Under the pieces are notes generated by a model that saw only the letters and a program-made list of their open reading frames with translations, searched no databases and was not told where the DNA came from. A stretch of DNA of 64,000 nt from Cunninghamia lanceolata (taxonomy: Eukaryota > Streptophyta > Pinopsida > Cupressales > Cupressaceae), in contig BSBN01000829.1 of assembly GCA_027924645.1 (NCBI GenBank), positions 2,604,001 to 2,668,000 of the forward strand, in the 5' to 3' direction. The position numbers and the translations under genes are program-made. This document shows, one piece after another, positions 47,945-58,819 of the stretch (positions are counted from its first letter, which is position 1; every line of letters starts with the position of its first letter).

Positions 47945-50938
47945 TATTGTGATGTTCACAACACGCCCCATTTTGCTCCTTAGCAAAATGAGGACTCCTG
48001 CTGTTGCTTTGCTTTTTTCGCTTCTGCTTGTGTTGTTTTGCTTGGTGGTAAAGGGAAAAGAGGAAAGAATTGTAAAACTTTGTTAAAAATAGAGAAAAAT
48101 GCGTTTTTAGTACTAATGCATGATATGGTTGGATTCCTTGTGAAAAATGAGCTAGGGTTGCTTTTTGAACCGTCTTAAAATTTACCATATTTTGCAAGTT
48201 ATGATCATTTTGGTAGAATGTACAATTAGGTTTTACTTGATACAGTGTCAGTTGTCTGTCTTTTTTCCTTGTTTGCATTTGGTTAAAATTTTGAAATATA
48301 CATTCAGGGTGGATTTCAGGTTAAAATTTAATATTGTTTTGAGTTCCACTTTGTATCTCACATTTATATGTTCGGCAAGTCTGACCATACAAGACAAATG
48401 AACAAGGCATAGTATTCAAACATGGGCTCATCGGCCTAACTTTCAACATCGGCAATGTTATGAGTTTTCCTGCCGAAGGATGTGGTCTCCCCGATGTCCT
48501 ATTGCCATCGATATAACATATAGTATCAGCCGAGTTTGGTATTGTCTCCCCGAAGGGGTGTCTCTCGCCGATGATATAGTCATCGACATAACTTTCAAGT
48601 ATCAACGGTGTTTGGTTTTGTCATGGCGATAGGGAGTCTTATGCCGATAGAAGGTAACAAGGGATCTCAGCCGGAGTTGAACGATCAGGGGGGACATTTT
48701 TTGCCTCACCGATATCTAGTGTCATGCCGATAGGAATTTAGTGAAGGGTATCGGCGGGGGAGGTCCAGTGTTACACCGATGGGAGGTATAAGGTGATCGG
48801 CGGAGGAAGTTTGTGCCTCATCGATGGGCGATCTCAGCCCGATGAACAAAAGGGAACTTAGCCGAAAAAGGAAGGGGATGCATCGGCGTAACCAATAGCG
48901 ATCAGAATGAAACTTCAAACCCTCGCCGATGGACCATCCCACGCCAATATAGCTATCAGCATAACAAACAACAGTCGGAGCGAAGTATTAGGCCTTCATC
49001 GACGACAGATCCCACGCCGATATAAGGGCGATTAGTGTAGCAAATGGTAATCGGAGTGAATATTAAGGCTTTCGCCAATAGGGAGTCTCACACCGATGCA
49101 AAGGGGTGTCGGCCAAATAGTATGTATCGGCCAATCAAGTTTTTGACTCATCGATGGGTGATGTCAGGCCGATAGGAAGGAAAAGCAAGCCGCTAGGGCT
49201 ATTTCGGTGAAACTCACGCCGATATAAGACATCGGCCAAGCAGTATGTATCAGCCAATCAAGTTTTTGACTCACCGATGGGCGATGTTAGGCTGATAGGA
49301 AGGAAAAGTAGGCCGCTAGGGCTATTTCGGCAGGACTCACGCCGATATGAGGCATCGGCCAAACAATGGACGATCAGCCAATCAATTTTTGGGCTCGCCG
49401 ATGGGTGATGTCATGCCGATGGGTGGGAAAAAGGAAAGTGATAAAGTTTCGGATCAATTTTTTGAGCTCGACAGCATTTTTTTCGGTCAACGGTGGTTGA
49501 CCCGTGCATTTTGAATGCATTTTTGGGGCTTTTTTGGACCCGATCTCTACATTTTTTTGCACAGTCATGCCTTGATTCAATGGATGTTTTGGTTTCCTAC
49601 TGTTCATTTGATGGAATGGTACTTATTGTTGATTTGTCTATTTGCAGGCTTGCAGTTGAAGAAGTAGCTGAAATTTATGGCAGTGACATCGCAGAGGAGG
49701 AAATCCGATCTCACAGCAGAGGAAGATAAGAACGAAGGGTGAGGAGGTTAAGGACCATTCATTGATAAGGACAAAATGTAGCTGAAAGCATCATCACAAC
49801 AGACCACTAAAGTTATTGTTAACCTGCTAAACTTCCCAGAGGGCATTTTTCTCACCCAGATTTGATGTGTGCTCAGAGGTATTTTGGGAAACTGGTTCAC
49901 CTACATTTATTGTTGTAACCAGGGGTTTGAACCAGGGTTTAGTTAGGTTTTTTTTACTGTAGTGAGGACAATCAGATTCTTTATATTGTGCCTCTCTGCA
50001 CTGTAATACTTTACAATAGGGATTTTAGGAATACACAGGGATTTTAGCATTTTGCCAGAATTGTAGATTCTGTCTGGGCATAGTTTAGTTTAGAGGAGGT
50101 CACCTGTTGTCTGCAGTAAGGAGTGCGTGGAACATCTGGCTTCCTTATTGTATCTGTAAAGCCTGTAAGTTCTCTGTAGTTTGATCAATGAAACTAAGAG
50201 TCATTCCGACATTGTAAATCATGCATGACTGTCTATTTCTAATACAATTGAATCTAGAATTCTGCATCTATCTTCTGAGTGTTTTCCTGCTCTTCTTTGT
50301 GTTTTGAAACATTTTCTCTGAGAGCTTGCAATTTTAGGTGTATGTTTGTGAAAATGCTCAGAATATACATTTAAGGTTTTAATTGTGGATTTGATCAAAT
50401 TGCTGTATGATCTATATAGTGCATAACAGAACAATTAGATCCTTCAGTAGAGTGAATGAATTTTAGATTAGATCTTTCTAACTTTTCCCAACCCATCTGA
50501 AATACTTAGCTTAAAACATAGAAATTTGAAGGAAATTTGTATCATATTTGAAGAAGCATGAACAACAGAGTTGAAAGTAGACAAGTTTTCATAAATATTT
50601 AAAAGGAGAAAGCTGTAATAATTCAAGAAAACCATCTAAAGCTTTGCAGCATAGTAACACTTTTATGCAAAGGAATGAACGACATATTGACATTTATTAA
50701 TGTTTTGCATAGTTTGAGTCCAGTTAACCAACAAAAAACCTTAAATTACGTAAGGCCCCTTGAACATTACAGCTTCACATTGACCAACTGAATTTGACCA
50801 ACAGGTCAAGACCTGACCACAGTAAACTTGGGATTAAGTGAATCATAAACAATTTCTTCATATCTTTCAAGTCAATTTTGGTTCATTATATGTGAATTTT
50901 AACTTATTGTTATGATTGCATCAAAACAATCACCAACA
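47945..50938 (+). repeat. Gypsy 3' LTR
   Basis: 2,994 bp, colinear with the 5' LTR throughout; its first bases read TATTGTGATG where the 5' copy reads TGTTGTGATG. Ends CACCAACA. Confidence 0.95.
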
Positions 50939-50943
50939 GTATA
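50939..50943. other. Target site duplication, right (GTATA)
   Basis: Matches 36971-36975; the telomere-like array resumes here. Confidence 0.9.
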
Positions 50944-51140
50944 GTGTCGAGGGTAGAGGGTTTAGGGATAGGGTTTAGGGTTTAATGTTTAAGGGTTGAG
51001 GGTTGAGGCTTTAGGGACAGGGTTTAGGATTTAGGGTTAAGGGATTAGGGTTTAAGGTATAGTGTCAAGGGTTTAGGGACATGTTTTATTATTTAAGGTT
51101 TAAGGGTTGAGGTTTTGAGGCTTTAGGCATAGGGTTTAGG
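50944..51140 (+). repeat. Telomere-like array, part 2
   Basis: Continuation of the array at 36226-36970, with TTTAGGG and TTGAGGG units. Confidence 0.9.
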
Positions 51141-51366
51141 ATTAAGTGAGAGACCTAGATGGCTAAGGATGGATGGACAAGTAGATAAGGAGTGGATGAG
51201 AGACATAGAGAGGGGAGAGAGAGGTGAGGGGGAGACAAAGGTGAGATAGAATAAAATGAGAGAGTGAAGTTGACAACTTGAGGGAGAGATGGTTAAGCAA
51301 GATGGAGAGAGGTGGAGAGGAAGGGAAATATCTAGAGATCCCTGAGAGATATACAAGTCAGAGACC
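51141..51366 (+). repeat. GA-rich block inside the telomere-like array, copy 1
   Basis: Starts GTGAGAGACCTAGATGGCTA and recurs at 52128-52379 with small indels. The minus-strand ORFs at 51123-51356 and 52111-52347 are its translations. Confidence 0.85.
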
Positions 51367-51371
51367 TACAA

Positions 51372-51786
51372 TGTGAGGCCTAGCTAGTACTGCACTTGAG
51401 ACAATGATATGATACTATTCATAATTATCTATTTTGATGTGTGTGATTGGAAATTATGATATAATTAAACTCTTTGGGAAATTATGTTTGGATCGTATGC
51501 TTTTTATTTTGATGAGTTGTTGTTGGATAATTAATTGTGTGGGAAAAGAAAGTATTGAATGAATTTAATGATTTTTTGATAGTCTTTAAATAAAATAAAT
51601 TATATTATTTGAATTATCCCATACAATTAGTTATCCAACAACTCATCAAAATAAAAAGCCTATAGTCCAAACATAATTTCCCAAAGAGTTTAATTATATC
51701 ATAATGTCCAATCACACACATCAAAATAGACAATTATAAATAGTATCACATCATGGTCTCAAGTGCAGTACTAGCTAGGCCTCACA
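51372..51786. mobile_element. Foldback MITE, 415 bp
   Basis: The two halves are inverted copies over about 170 bp each, from TGTGAGGCCTAGCTAGTACT at the left to the complementary AGTACTAGCTAGGCCTCACA at the right, around a short AT-rich centre. TACAA flanks both sides (51367-51371, 51787-51791). The related block at 52372-52390 reads CCTACAACCTAGGGAG without the element, an empty site that confirms the 5-bp duplication. No ORF; superfamily not assigned. Confidence 0.93.
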
Positions 51787-51791
51787 TACAA

Positions 51792-51866
51792 TCTAGGGAG
51801 AGAGGGGTGAGAGAGATAGGGGAGAGATGGGGGTGAGGCGGATAGGGGAGGAGAGGGGTGGATAAG
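51792..51866 (+). repeat. GA-rich block, continuation
   Basis: TCTAGGGAGAGAGGGGTGAG and following; it matches 52381-52449 and, in part, 52740-52800. Confidence 0.8.
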
Positions 51867-52127
51867 GGTCAAGGGTTTAAGGCTTTAGGGTTTGAGGGTC
51901 AAGGGTTTAGGGTTTAAGGGTTTAAGGTATAGTGTCGAGGGTTGAGGGTTTAGGATTTAAAGTTTAAGGGTTGAGGGTTGAGGCTTTAGGGATAGGGTTT
52001 AGGGTTTAGGGTTTAGGTTCAAAGGATTAGGGTTTAAGGTATAATGTCAAGGGTTGAGGGTTTAGGATTTAAGATTTAAGGGTTGAGGGTTGAAGCTTTA
52101 GGGATAGGATTTAGGGTTTAGGGTTAA
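51867..52127 (+). repeat. Telomere-like array, part 3
   Basis: Includes three perfect TTTAGGG units in a row near 51996-52016. Confidence 0.9.
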
Positions 52128-52449
52128 GTGAGAGACCTAGATGGATAAGGATGGATGGAGAGGCAGACAAGGAGTGTCTGAGAGACGTAGAGAGGGGATA
52201 GGTAGAGAGGTGAGGGGGAGACAAAGGTGAGAGATAGAGAAGTGAGGGGAGAGATAGAAGAAAATGAGAGAGTGAAGTTGACAACTTGAGGGAAATATGG
52301 GTAAGGAGGAGGGAGAGATGTGGAGAGGAAGGGAAATATCTAGACAACCTTAAGAGATATACAAGTGAGATACCTACAACCTAGGGAGAGAGGGGTGATA
52401 GATAGGGGAGAGATGGGGGTGAGGCAGATAGGGGAGGAGGGGTGGATAA
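52128..52449 (+). repeat. GA-rich block, copy 2 (empty MITE site)
   Basis: Matches 51141-51366 joined directly to 51792-51866, without the MITE. Confidence 0.85.
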
Positions 52450-54498
52450 GGGATGAGGGTTTAAGGGTCAAGGGTTTAGGTTTGAGGGTTGAGGGTTTAA
52501 GGGTTTAAAGGTTGAGGGATTAGGGTTTAGGGTTGAGGGATTAGGGTTTAAGGTATAATGTCAAGGGTTTAGGGATAGGGTTTATGATTTAAGGTTTAAG
52601 CATTGAGGGTTGAGATTTTAGGGATAGGGTTTAGGGTTTAGGGATAAGTGATTATGGTTTCAAGTATAGTGTCAAGGGTTGAGGGTTTAGGATTTAATGT
52701 TTAAGGCTTTAGGGATAAGTGAGAGACCTAGATGGCTAAGGGTTGAGGGATAGGGGAGAGATGGGGTGAGGAAGATAGGGGACGAGAGGGGTGGATAAGG
52801 GTTAATGGTTCAAAGCTTTAGGGTTGAGGGATTAAGGTTTAGCATTGAGGGATTAGGGTTTAAGGTATAGTGTTGAGGATTGAGGGTTTAGGGATAGGGT
52901 TTAGGATTTAAGGTTTAAGGGTTGAGGGTTGAGGCTTTAGGGATAGGGTTTAAGGTATAGTGTCTAGGGTTGAGGGTTTAGGAATAGGGTTGAGGGTTGA
53001 GGCTTTAGAGATAGGTTTTAGGGTTTAGGGATAAGGGATGATGGTTTAAGGTATAGTGTAAAGGGTTAAGGGTTTAGGGATAGGGTTTAGGATTTAAGGT
53101 TTAAGGGTTGAGGGTTGAGACTTTAGGGATAAGGGTTTAGGGTTTAGGGATAAGGGATTAGGGTTTAAGGTATAGTGTCGAGGGTTGAGGGTTTAGGGAT
53201 AAGGGATTAGGGTTTAAGATATAGTGTCGAGGGTTAAGGGTTTATGCATAGGGTTTATGGTTTAAGGTTTAAGGTTTGAGGGTTGAGGCTTTAGGGATAG
53301 GGTTTAGGGTTTAGGGATTAGGGATTAGGGTTGAGGGATTAGGGTTTAGGGTATAGTGTTGAGGGTTGAGGGTTGAGGGATTAGGGTTTAGGGTATAGTA
53401 TTGAGGGTTGAGGGTTTAGGATTTAAGGTTTAAGGGTTGAGGGTTGAGGCTTTAGGGATAGGGTTTAGGGTTTAGGGATAAGGGATTAAGGTTTAGGATT
53501 GAGGGATTAGGGTTTGAGATATAGTGTTGAGGGTTGAGGGTTTAGGATTTAAGGTTTAAGGACCTTGAGGGTTGAGGCTTTAGGGATAAGGGATTAGGGT
53601 TTAAGGTACAGTGTTGAGGGTTGAGGGTTTATGCATAGGGTTTATGATTTAAGGTTTAAGGGTTGAGGGTTGAGGCTTTAGGGATAGGGATAAGGGATTA
53701 GGGTTTAGGGTTGAGGGATTAGGGTTTGAGATATAGTGCTGAGGGTTAAGGGTTTAGGGACAAGGTTTAGGGTTGAGGGATTAGGGTTTAGGGTATAGTG
53801 TTGAGGGTTAAGGGTTTAGGGATAGGGTTTAGGGTTTAGGGATAAGGGATTAGGGTTTAGGGTTGAGGGATTAGGGTTTGAGGTAGAGTGTTGAGGGTTT
53901 AGGGTTTAAGGATAGGGTTTAGGATTTGAGGTTTAACGATTGAGGGTTTAGGGATAGGGTTTAGGGTTTAGGGTTGAGGGATTAGGGTTTAGGGTTGAGG
54001 GATTAGGTTTTGGGGTATAGTGTTGAGGGTTGAGGGTTTAGGGATAGGGCTTAGGACTTAAGGTTTAAGGGTTGAGGGTTGAGGCTTTAGGGATAGGGTT
54101 TAGGGTTTAGGGATAGGGGATTAGGATTTAGAGTTGAGGGATTAGGGTTTAGGGTTTAGGGTTCAGGGATAGGGTTTAGGATTTAAGGTTTAAGGGTTGA
54201 GGGGTGAGGCTTTAGGGATAGGCTTTAGGGTTTAGGGATAAGAGATTAGGGTTTAGGGTCGAGGGATTAGGGTTTGAGGTATAGTGTTGAGGGTTTAAGG
54301 TTTAGGGATAGGGTTTAGGATTTAAGGTTTAAGTGTTTAGGGTTGAGGCTTTAGGGATAGGGTTTAGAATTTAGGGTTTAGGGTTGAGGGATTAGGGTTT
54401 GAGGTATAGTGTTGAGGGTTGAGAGTTTAGGGATAAGGTTTAGGGTTGAGGGATTAGGGTTTGAGGTATAGTGTTGAGGGTTGAGGGTTTAGGGAATG
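52450..54498 (+). repeat. Telomere-like array, part 4
   Basis: Degenerate TTTAGGG/TTGAGGG heptamers in irregular higher-order units marked by GGTATAGTGT(C/T)GAGGG phrases spaced about 45-125 bp apart. A short GA-rich block sits at about 52722-52800. No gene. Confidence 0.92.
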
Positions 54499-55476
54499 TT
54501 GTTGTATCAGGGATAGGGTCGGTGTGGATAAGTTGATCACTAGATGGGAGGGGATTGAGGATGGGGTTAGATGGGATGCTTAGATCTTGATTAGGATAGG
54601 AAGTTGATGTTTCAATATGTTTGGGATTTAACTCTTGACTTAGCTCTTGTGTTTGAATGGAAGTGGAAGTGACTTGGATGGGCTCATCAACATGGCTACA
54701 TGATGGTTCTTGACTTGCACTTATGGTAGGAGATTCTTCAATAGGCTTGGTAGGTGTTGGATTGCATGATGGTAATGGAGGCATAGGTATGATACTTGGA
54801 AGATCTTGTTCATGATTTGTGGGCTTGGGCCTGCTTGTGTTAGAGGGGGATGCCATAGGATGAGCAGATTTGGATGACTCTATAGCTTTGATTTTGCCTT
54901 TATTTTTCACTAATATTCTTTAGAGAAGATCCTTCATAGATTCTTTGGTTGATGGATTAGGACTTGGAAGGTTTGATGGTGGATTAGATGGTGAATTATA
55001 TGGTGTATGGATGATAGGGATTGATGGATTGTGAGGTATGTCGGATAATGGATGAAGGTTAATAGGATTGGAGGGATTTATGGATTGGGAGGTGGAGGAT
55101 TCTTAGTCAAATATTGTTCATGTAAGCTTATAAGTTTGACCATAAGTTACTTGGTAAGATCATGTGCTAGGTTGGTGTTCCCTTGATCAAAGGTAGCATA
55201 ACAATGGTTGGGGGATAGATAACTTGGAGTTATTGATACATTGGATAGGTATGATGGCATGGTCACATAAGGGGACAAAGGCTGATATGAGGTTGATGGG
55301 GATGACATATAGGATGGTGACATGGATGTAATAGGAGCTTGGCAATCTCCAATGATGAAATGTGCTAAGGGGATATCACTAATGACATTTTTGCATTTTT
55401 CCTTAGTGACACGATCAAAACCCTTATAGATATATTTAAGTCTTTGTAATTATTGTATTGCTACATAAGGATCCAT
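54499..55476 (-). pseudogene. Pro/Ser-rich gag-like ORF, second family member
   Basis: The minus strand starts MDPYVAIQ (ATG at 55476), followed after one stop by LQRLKYIYKGFDRVTKEKC and KNVISDIPLAHFIIGDCQAP. A Ser/Pro/Thr-rich stretch comes next, then, after stops near 55100 and 54920, the open part 54440-54910. That part (PIEESPTISASQEPSCSHVD, HIETSTSYPNQDLSIP) matches the plus-strand ORF at 1620-1826. The last residues of the open frame (NTIPQTLIPQP) are translated from the telomere-like array, so the true 3' end is lost. Role unknown; probably the structural protein of a non-autonomous element. Confidence 0.5.
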
Positions 55477-56334
55477 GTTGTTAGAGGGATATGAGATGAT
55501 GTAGGATAATGGATGAGTGTGATGTAGTTTGGGGATCAAATTTCACGACCTTAGAATGATTTGATTTGAAGGATGGATGATTTTCTATACTTAAGGTAGA
55601 CTAAGGAGCTTAAGCAAGAGAGTTGATTGGGTTGGACATTGATGAGAAATACATGAGAGAGTGAATAATATAGAGTTTTGTATAGAAATCCATAACATGT
55701 TCGCGTTGTAACGCGAGCACATTTTTTCTTCCTATTAAAATGGTAGTAAGGCTAGGATACCCGTGATCTAGGCCCACATGCTTTGTTTTCCTGTAGTTAT
55801 GCATGTGTTCCAACAAAAAAAAAGCATTTTCATGCTATTGGGAAGTCCACATGCACATTTTTCACATTATACCACCTTTGCATGAACTTTCCACCACCTT
55901 TTTCTTGTTTGCCAACTTAAGGAGGAAATAACATAGTTACACATCGAATTTGATATATATCAATTCAAGTTTCAATTTTTGTAGTGTTACAATGTTAATT
56001 GTGATTGAATTGTAGGAATTTAACATTATACATTGGTTAATTGTATTGTTGTTAGTAATTCTATTTGAGTGTTATTCAATTGAACATTGAAAAGGAAGCA
56101 AGTGGTGAAAAACTCAAATTGTTGAGGAGTTTGATGCAAGAAGAAAATAAAACTACATAATTGGGTACTCTCCATTCGAATCTCTATTTTTTAGCTATGT
56201 CAAGTCTTTACACATGTTCTAAGTTATATTTTCCTCAATTCTATTTGAATTACTTTGTCATGTCTCATTGAATACATGTTTATATCACTTGTATGGTTTA
56301 TATATTTTGTGTATATATAAATGTTGTGTTTATA
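55477..56334. other. No gene recognised; holds one palindromic block
   Basis: AT-rich. At 55691-55720 lies a CATAACATGTTCGCG / AACGCGAGCAC block of the same type as the motifs near both TIR ends. ORF 55610-55816 has no family features. Confidence 0.5.
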
Positions 56335-56400
56335 GTTCATGTGGCTTGTCTATGCTTCCACATTTTTCATACATGTCTAATAGAGAATTTGCAGCCCAAG
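56335..56400 (-). pseudogene. PPR protein fragment
   Basis: The minus strand reads AANSLLDMYEKCGSIDKPHE, the A.SL.DMY.KCGSID.A core of a PLS-type PPR repeat. It is isolated and short. Confidence 0.7.
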
Positions 56401-57244
56401 CTATGAATTTCTTCCCAAACAACTATAAATTTCTATTGCTTTAAATTTCTTCTTTATACTTGCAGACTTGTAGCTGCTCATGAAAGATATCATCAATCCA
56501 AAACATGAATTTATGAAAATGATCAATAGGAACATAATATCATAGCTACAAAACTGAGTTCCTTTATTCAAATTCAAAAAGTAAAAAAATGGGATTACAA
56601 TACACTCCTCTCCAACATAAACTAGTCAAGACAACCATAGAACATCTAATAATGATCTGACAACTATTAAACAAACATAGCTACCAACCAAAGAAATAGA
56701 AAAACCTAAAAAAATTCAATACAACCAAAACCAAGTTCTTACTTGTGAAGATATTTTGTAGTGGTGCTAAACACATACCTTCAAAGTGGCTTGGGAGTAA
56801 AAACTTGAGAAGCCTTAACCACCATTTCATTAAAGGGATGCAAGTAGCTAGATTTTCCACAAAATCACTTCTAAAATATGCTTTAAGTCTCAATGCACTC
56901 ATCATCCACACCCCTTCCTTAGATAGCTTTGACAAACTTTAAGGTAGCTAGAGAGGAGCAATTAAAAATTAAAGATAGTTTATTGTTTAACATTACACAT
57001 TTCCTAAAAGAGTTGTGAGGTCTACCTTCATTAGACTAAAGAGACATTACACCTATGCACCTAATAATAAGCCACAAGCACGACCCCCAACAACCACTAC
57101 TCAACTAACCAATTTGAAACCACCATAAAAAAATTCAGTGCCTTAATTTTTAGAAAATATCACACTTTACAATTAATGTCAATACTTGCATTACACACCC
57201 TAACTTAAAGCTGAAATGAAACATTTAACAAAATAATCACTTAC
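56401..57244. other. No confirmed gene; possible further exon on minus strand
   Basis: The minus-strand frame at about 56770-56935 reads LSKEGVWMMSALRLKAYF... to LLPSHFE and is followed by GTATGTG, a good donor site. It could be a downstream exon of the gene at 57245-60098, but the acceptor and phase do not fit cleanly. Confidence 0.25.
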
Positions 57245-58099
57245 CGCTATTAAAAAATTTATATCCTCATTTGCCTCAGTACTAGGATTAGGCTGTGGCG
57301 ATGTCATGTCCTATAGAAACCATCCAGATAGAAATTAAACTTCAAATCAATAATCATTTGATTTTTCAAAAATAAACAACTATAATAATGAATGTAATTT
57401 GAAATTTACTAATCTAGCTCATACCCCCATCAAAGGCATGGAGCTATGAATCGTAGAGGACACACCATGCTCCATTGCCCTATGAACTTTCAGAGGTGTC
57501 TCCGTAACCTACATCATCTGAAAATAAAACAACATTGTTAGAATATATTAGGCTCATGATTCAAGATTCCAATAACACCTCTTTGCAGCTCAAAATGTCT
57601 CTATTTTGACTATATCTCTTGGTTTTCCATCTCATGTGGTGGATTTTTGAATTTCACTTTTAGTTCTCATGCATTCTATGGTGAACTCTCTTGGCTCTTC
57701 AACTAGTTGTGAACTATTGTGAAGATTTGGCTCTCTTGGTGATATACTATAGCTCTTTCTTATGATTTCTCAAGTCTCCATTGTTGTTGTGCTCTTTTGG
57801 TACATGTTTATGTGAGTTCTTGGAGGATTTTGTGCTCTCTTTCATCTCAAAGAATATAGTAGTATTAAATGAAGGGTCCTCATTAGTCTTAGGTGGGTTA
57901 GATGTAGGATCAGAAGTAGGGATGGAAGAAATTGAGCCAATAGGATTGACATAGTTTGTAGGGGAATGGGTTAGTGTAGATTTGAATATTTTGGTTAGGG
58001 GTGACTTGTTGCTCCCATAATTAATACCTAAAACCTAGATGATGTTGGAGTCAATCATATGCTATATAAGATGTCATAGGCTCATGCCCCTCTCTAGTG

Positions 58100-58336
58100 T
58101 CATGTCATGGGGTCTAATTGGTGGCAATTGGATGAGTTTATTAGAGAGAATTTGTCGAAGAATAGTGTGGAGAGGATCAACAAGCTTTGGTAGACATGTA
58201 TGGAAAATGTGGTAGCATAGACAAGGCATTGAGCTATTTGAAAAGATGCCTCAAAGAAATGTGGTCTCATGGTGATGTCCTTGTCTATGCATTTGCTTGT
58301 CATGGCATTCCATGAGACCACATTTCTTTGAGGCAT
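58100..58336 (-). pseudogene. PPR fragment, minus arm of an inverted duplication
   Basis: The minus strand reads LFEKMPQRNVVSWNAMTSKC (58270-58345), a PPR motif. The same sequence occurs on the plus strand at 58171-58276, so the two form an inverted repeat. Lies in an intron of the six-exon gene. Confidence 0.65.
58171..58276 (+). pseudogene. PPR fragment, plus arm of an inverted duplication
   Basis: The plus strand reads QQALVDMYGKCGSIDKAL, then after a one-base shift ELFEKMPQRNVVSW. Two PPR half-motifs, no start and no continuation. Confidence 0.75.
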
Positions 58337-58607
58337 TTTTTCAAATAACTATATTGTAATTGAAATTTTGTCATCCATCAACACCTAGTTATTAGTTATG
58401 CAATGTCTAGTAATGCTTTGAGTTTGAAAGATGTGCAATGCAATGTAATCAATGATATGAATATAAAATACAAAAATCTAGCAAGTACAATTCATTAGTT
58501 AAACTGTTTATTTTATTACCTGAGTGAAGCTTTGAACTCCACCACCATTGGCAGGTGTTGCCATGAAATCTCTAAAATTTACCTATTCAACATCCAAAAT
58601 CAGATAT

Positions 58608-58819
58608 GTGAAAGGGGTTGTGCTTAAATGGCAAGGCCATACAGTTCTCATGATGGAGATCCAAGTTCGAATCCCCTAAGTAACATGTGGTTTCTATGTG
58701 GCTTCTAAGTTGAATATGTTTGAATAAGTGGATATGTGGATGGGGAGGAGGTCCCCCTTGTGACCTCCACTGGAGTGGGCCAGCCTAAATATCCTCACAC
58801 TTACCGAACAAAAAAAAAC
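58608..58819 (+). mobile_element. tRNA-derived SINE, 212 bp
   Basis: The head is tRNA-like, with an A-box-like TGCTTAAATGGC (58621) and a B box GTTCGAATCCC (58665-58675). The body follows, and an A-rich tail ACAAAAAAAAA ends it. It is flanked by 17-bp target duplications CATCCAAAAT(C/T)AGATAT at 58591-58607 and 58820-58836, with one mismatch. The RNA polymerase III promoter boxes and the long TSD are diagnostic of LINE-mobilised SINEs. Inserted in an intron. Confidence 0.93.

Larger units (their letters stand above)
36976..50938 (+). mobile_element. Ty3/gypsy element with two RNase H domains, 13,963 bp
   Basis: LTRs at 36976-39969 and 47945-50938 have equal lengths (2,994 bp) and ends TGTTG...CAACA, flanked by GTATA on both sides. 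Internal order on the plus strand: primer-site region, gag, zinc knuckle, protease, extra RNase H, reverse transcriptase, RNase H, integrase. Equal LTR lengths and close sequence agreement make it the youngest large element here. In-frame stops show it is inactive. Confidence 0.95.

Noticed and set aside
51123..52347. Minus-strand Ser/Leu-rich ORFs (51123-51356, 52111-52347)
   Set aside because: They are the two copies of the GA-rich repeat read on the opposite strand, with no family features.
58621..58680. A tRNA gene
   Set aside because: The tRNA-like stretch is the head of a SINE with tail and target duplications, not a foldable tRNA gene.
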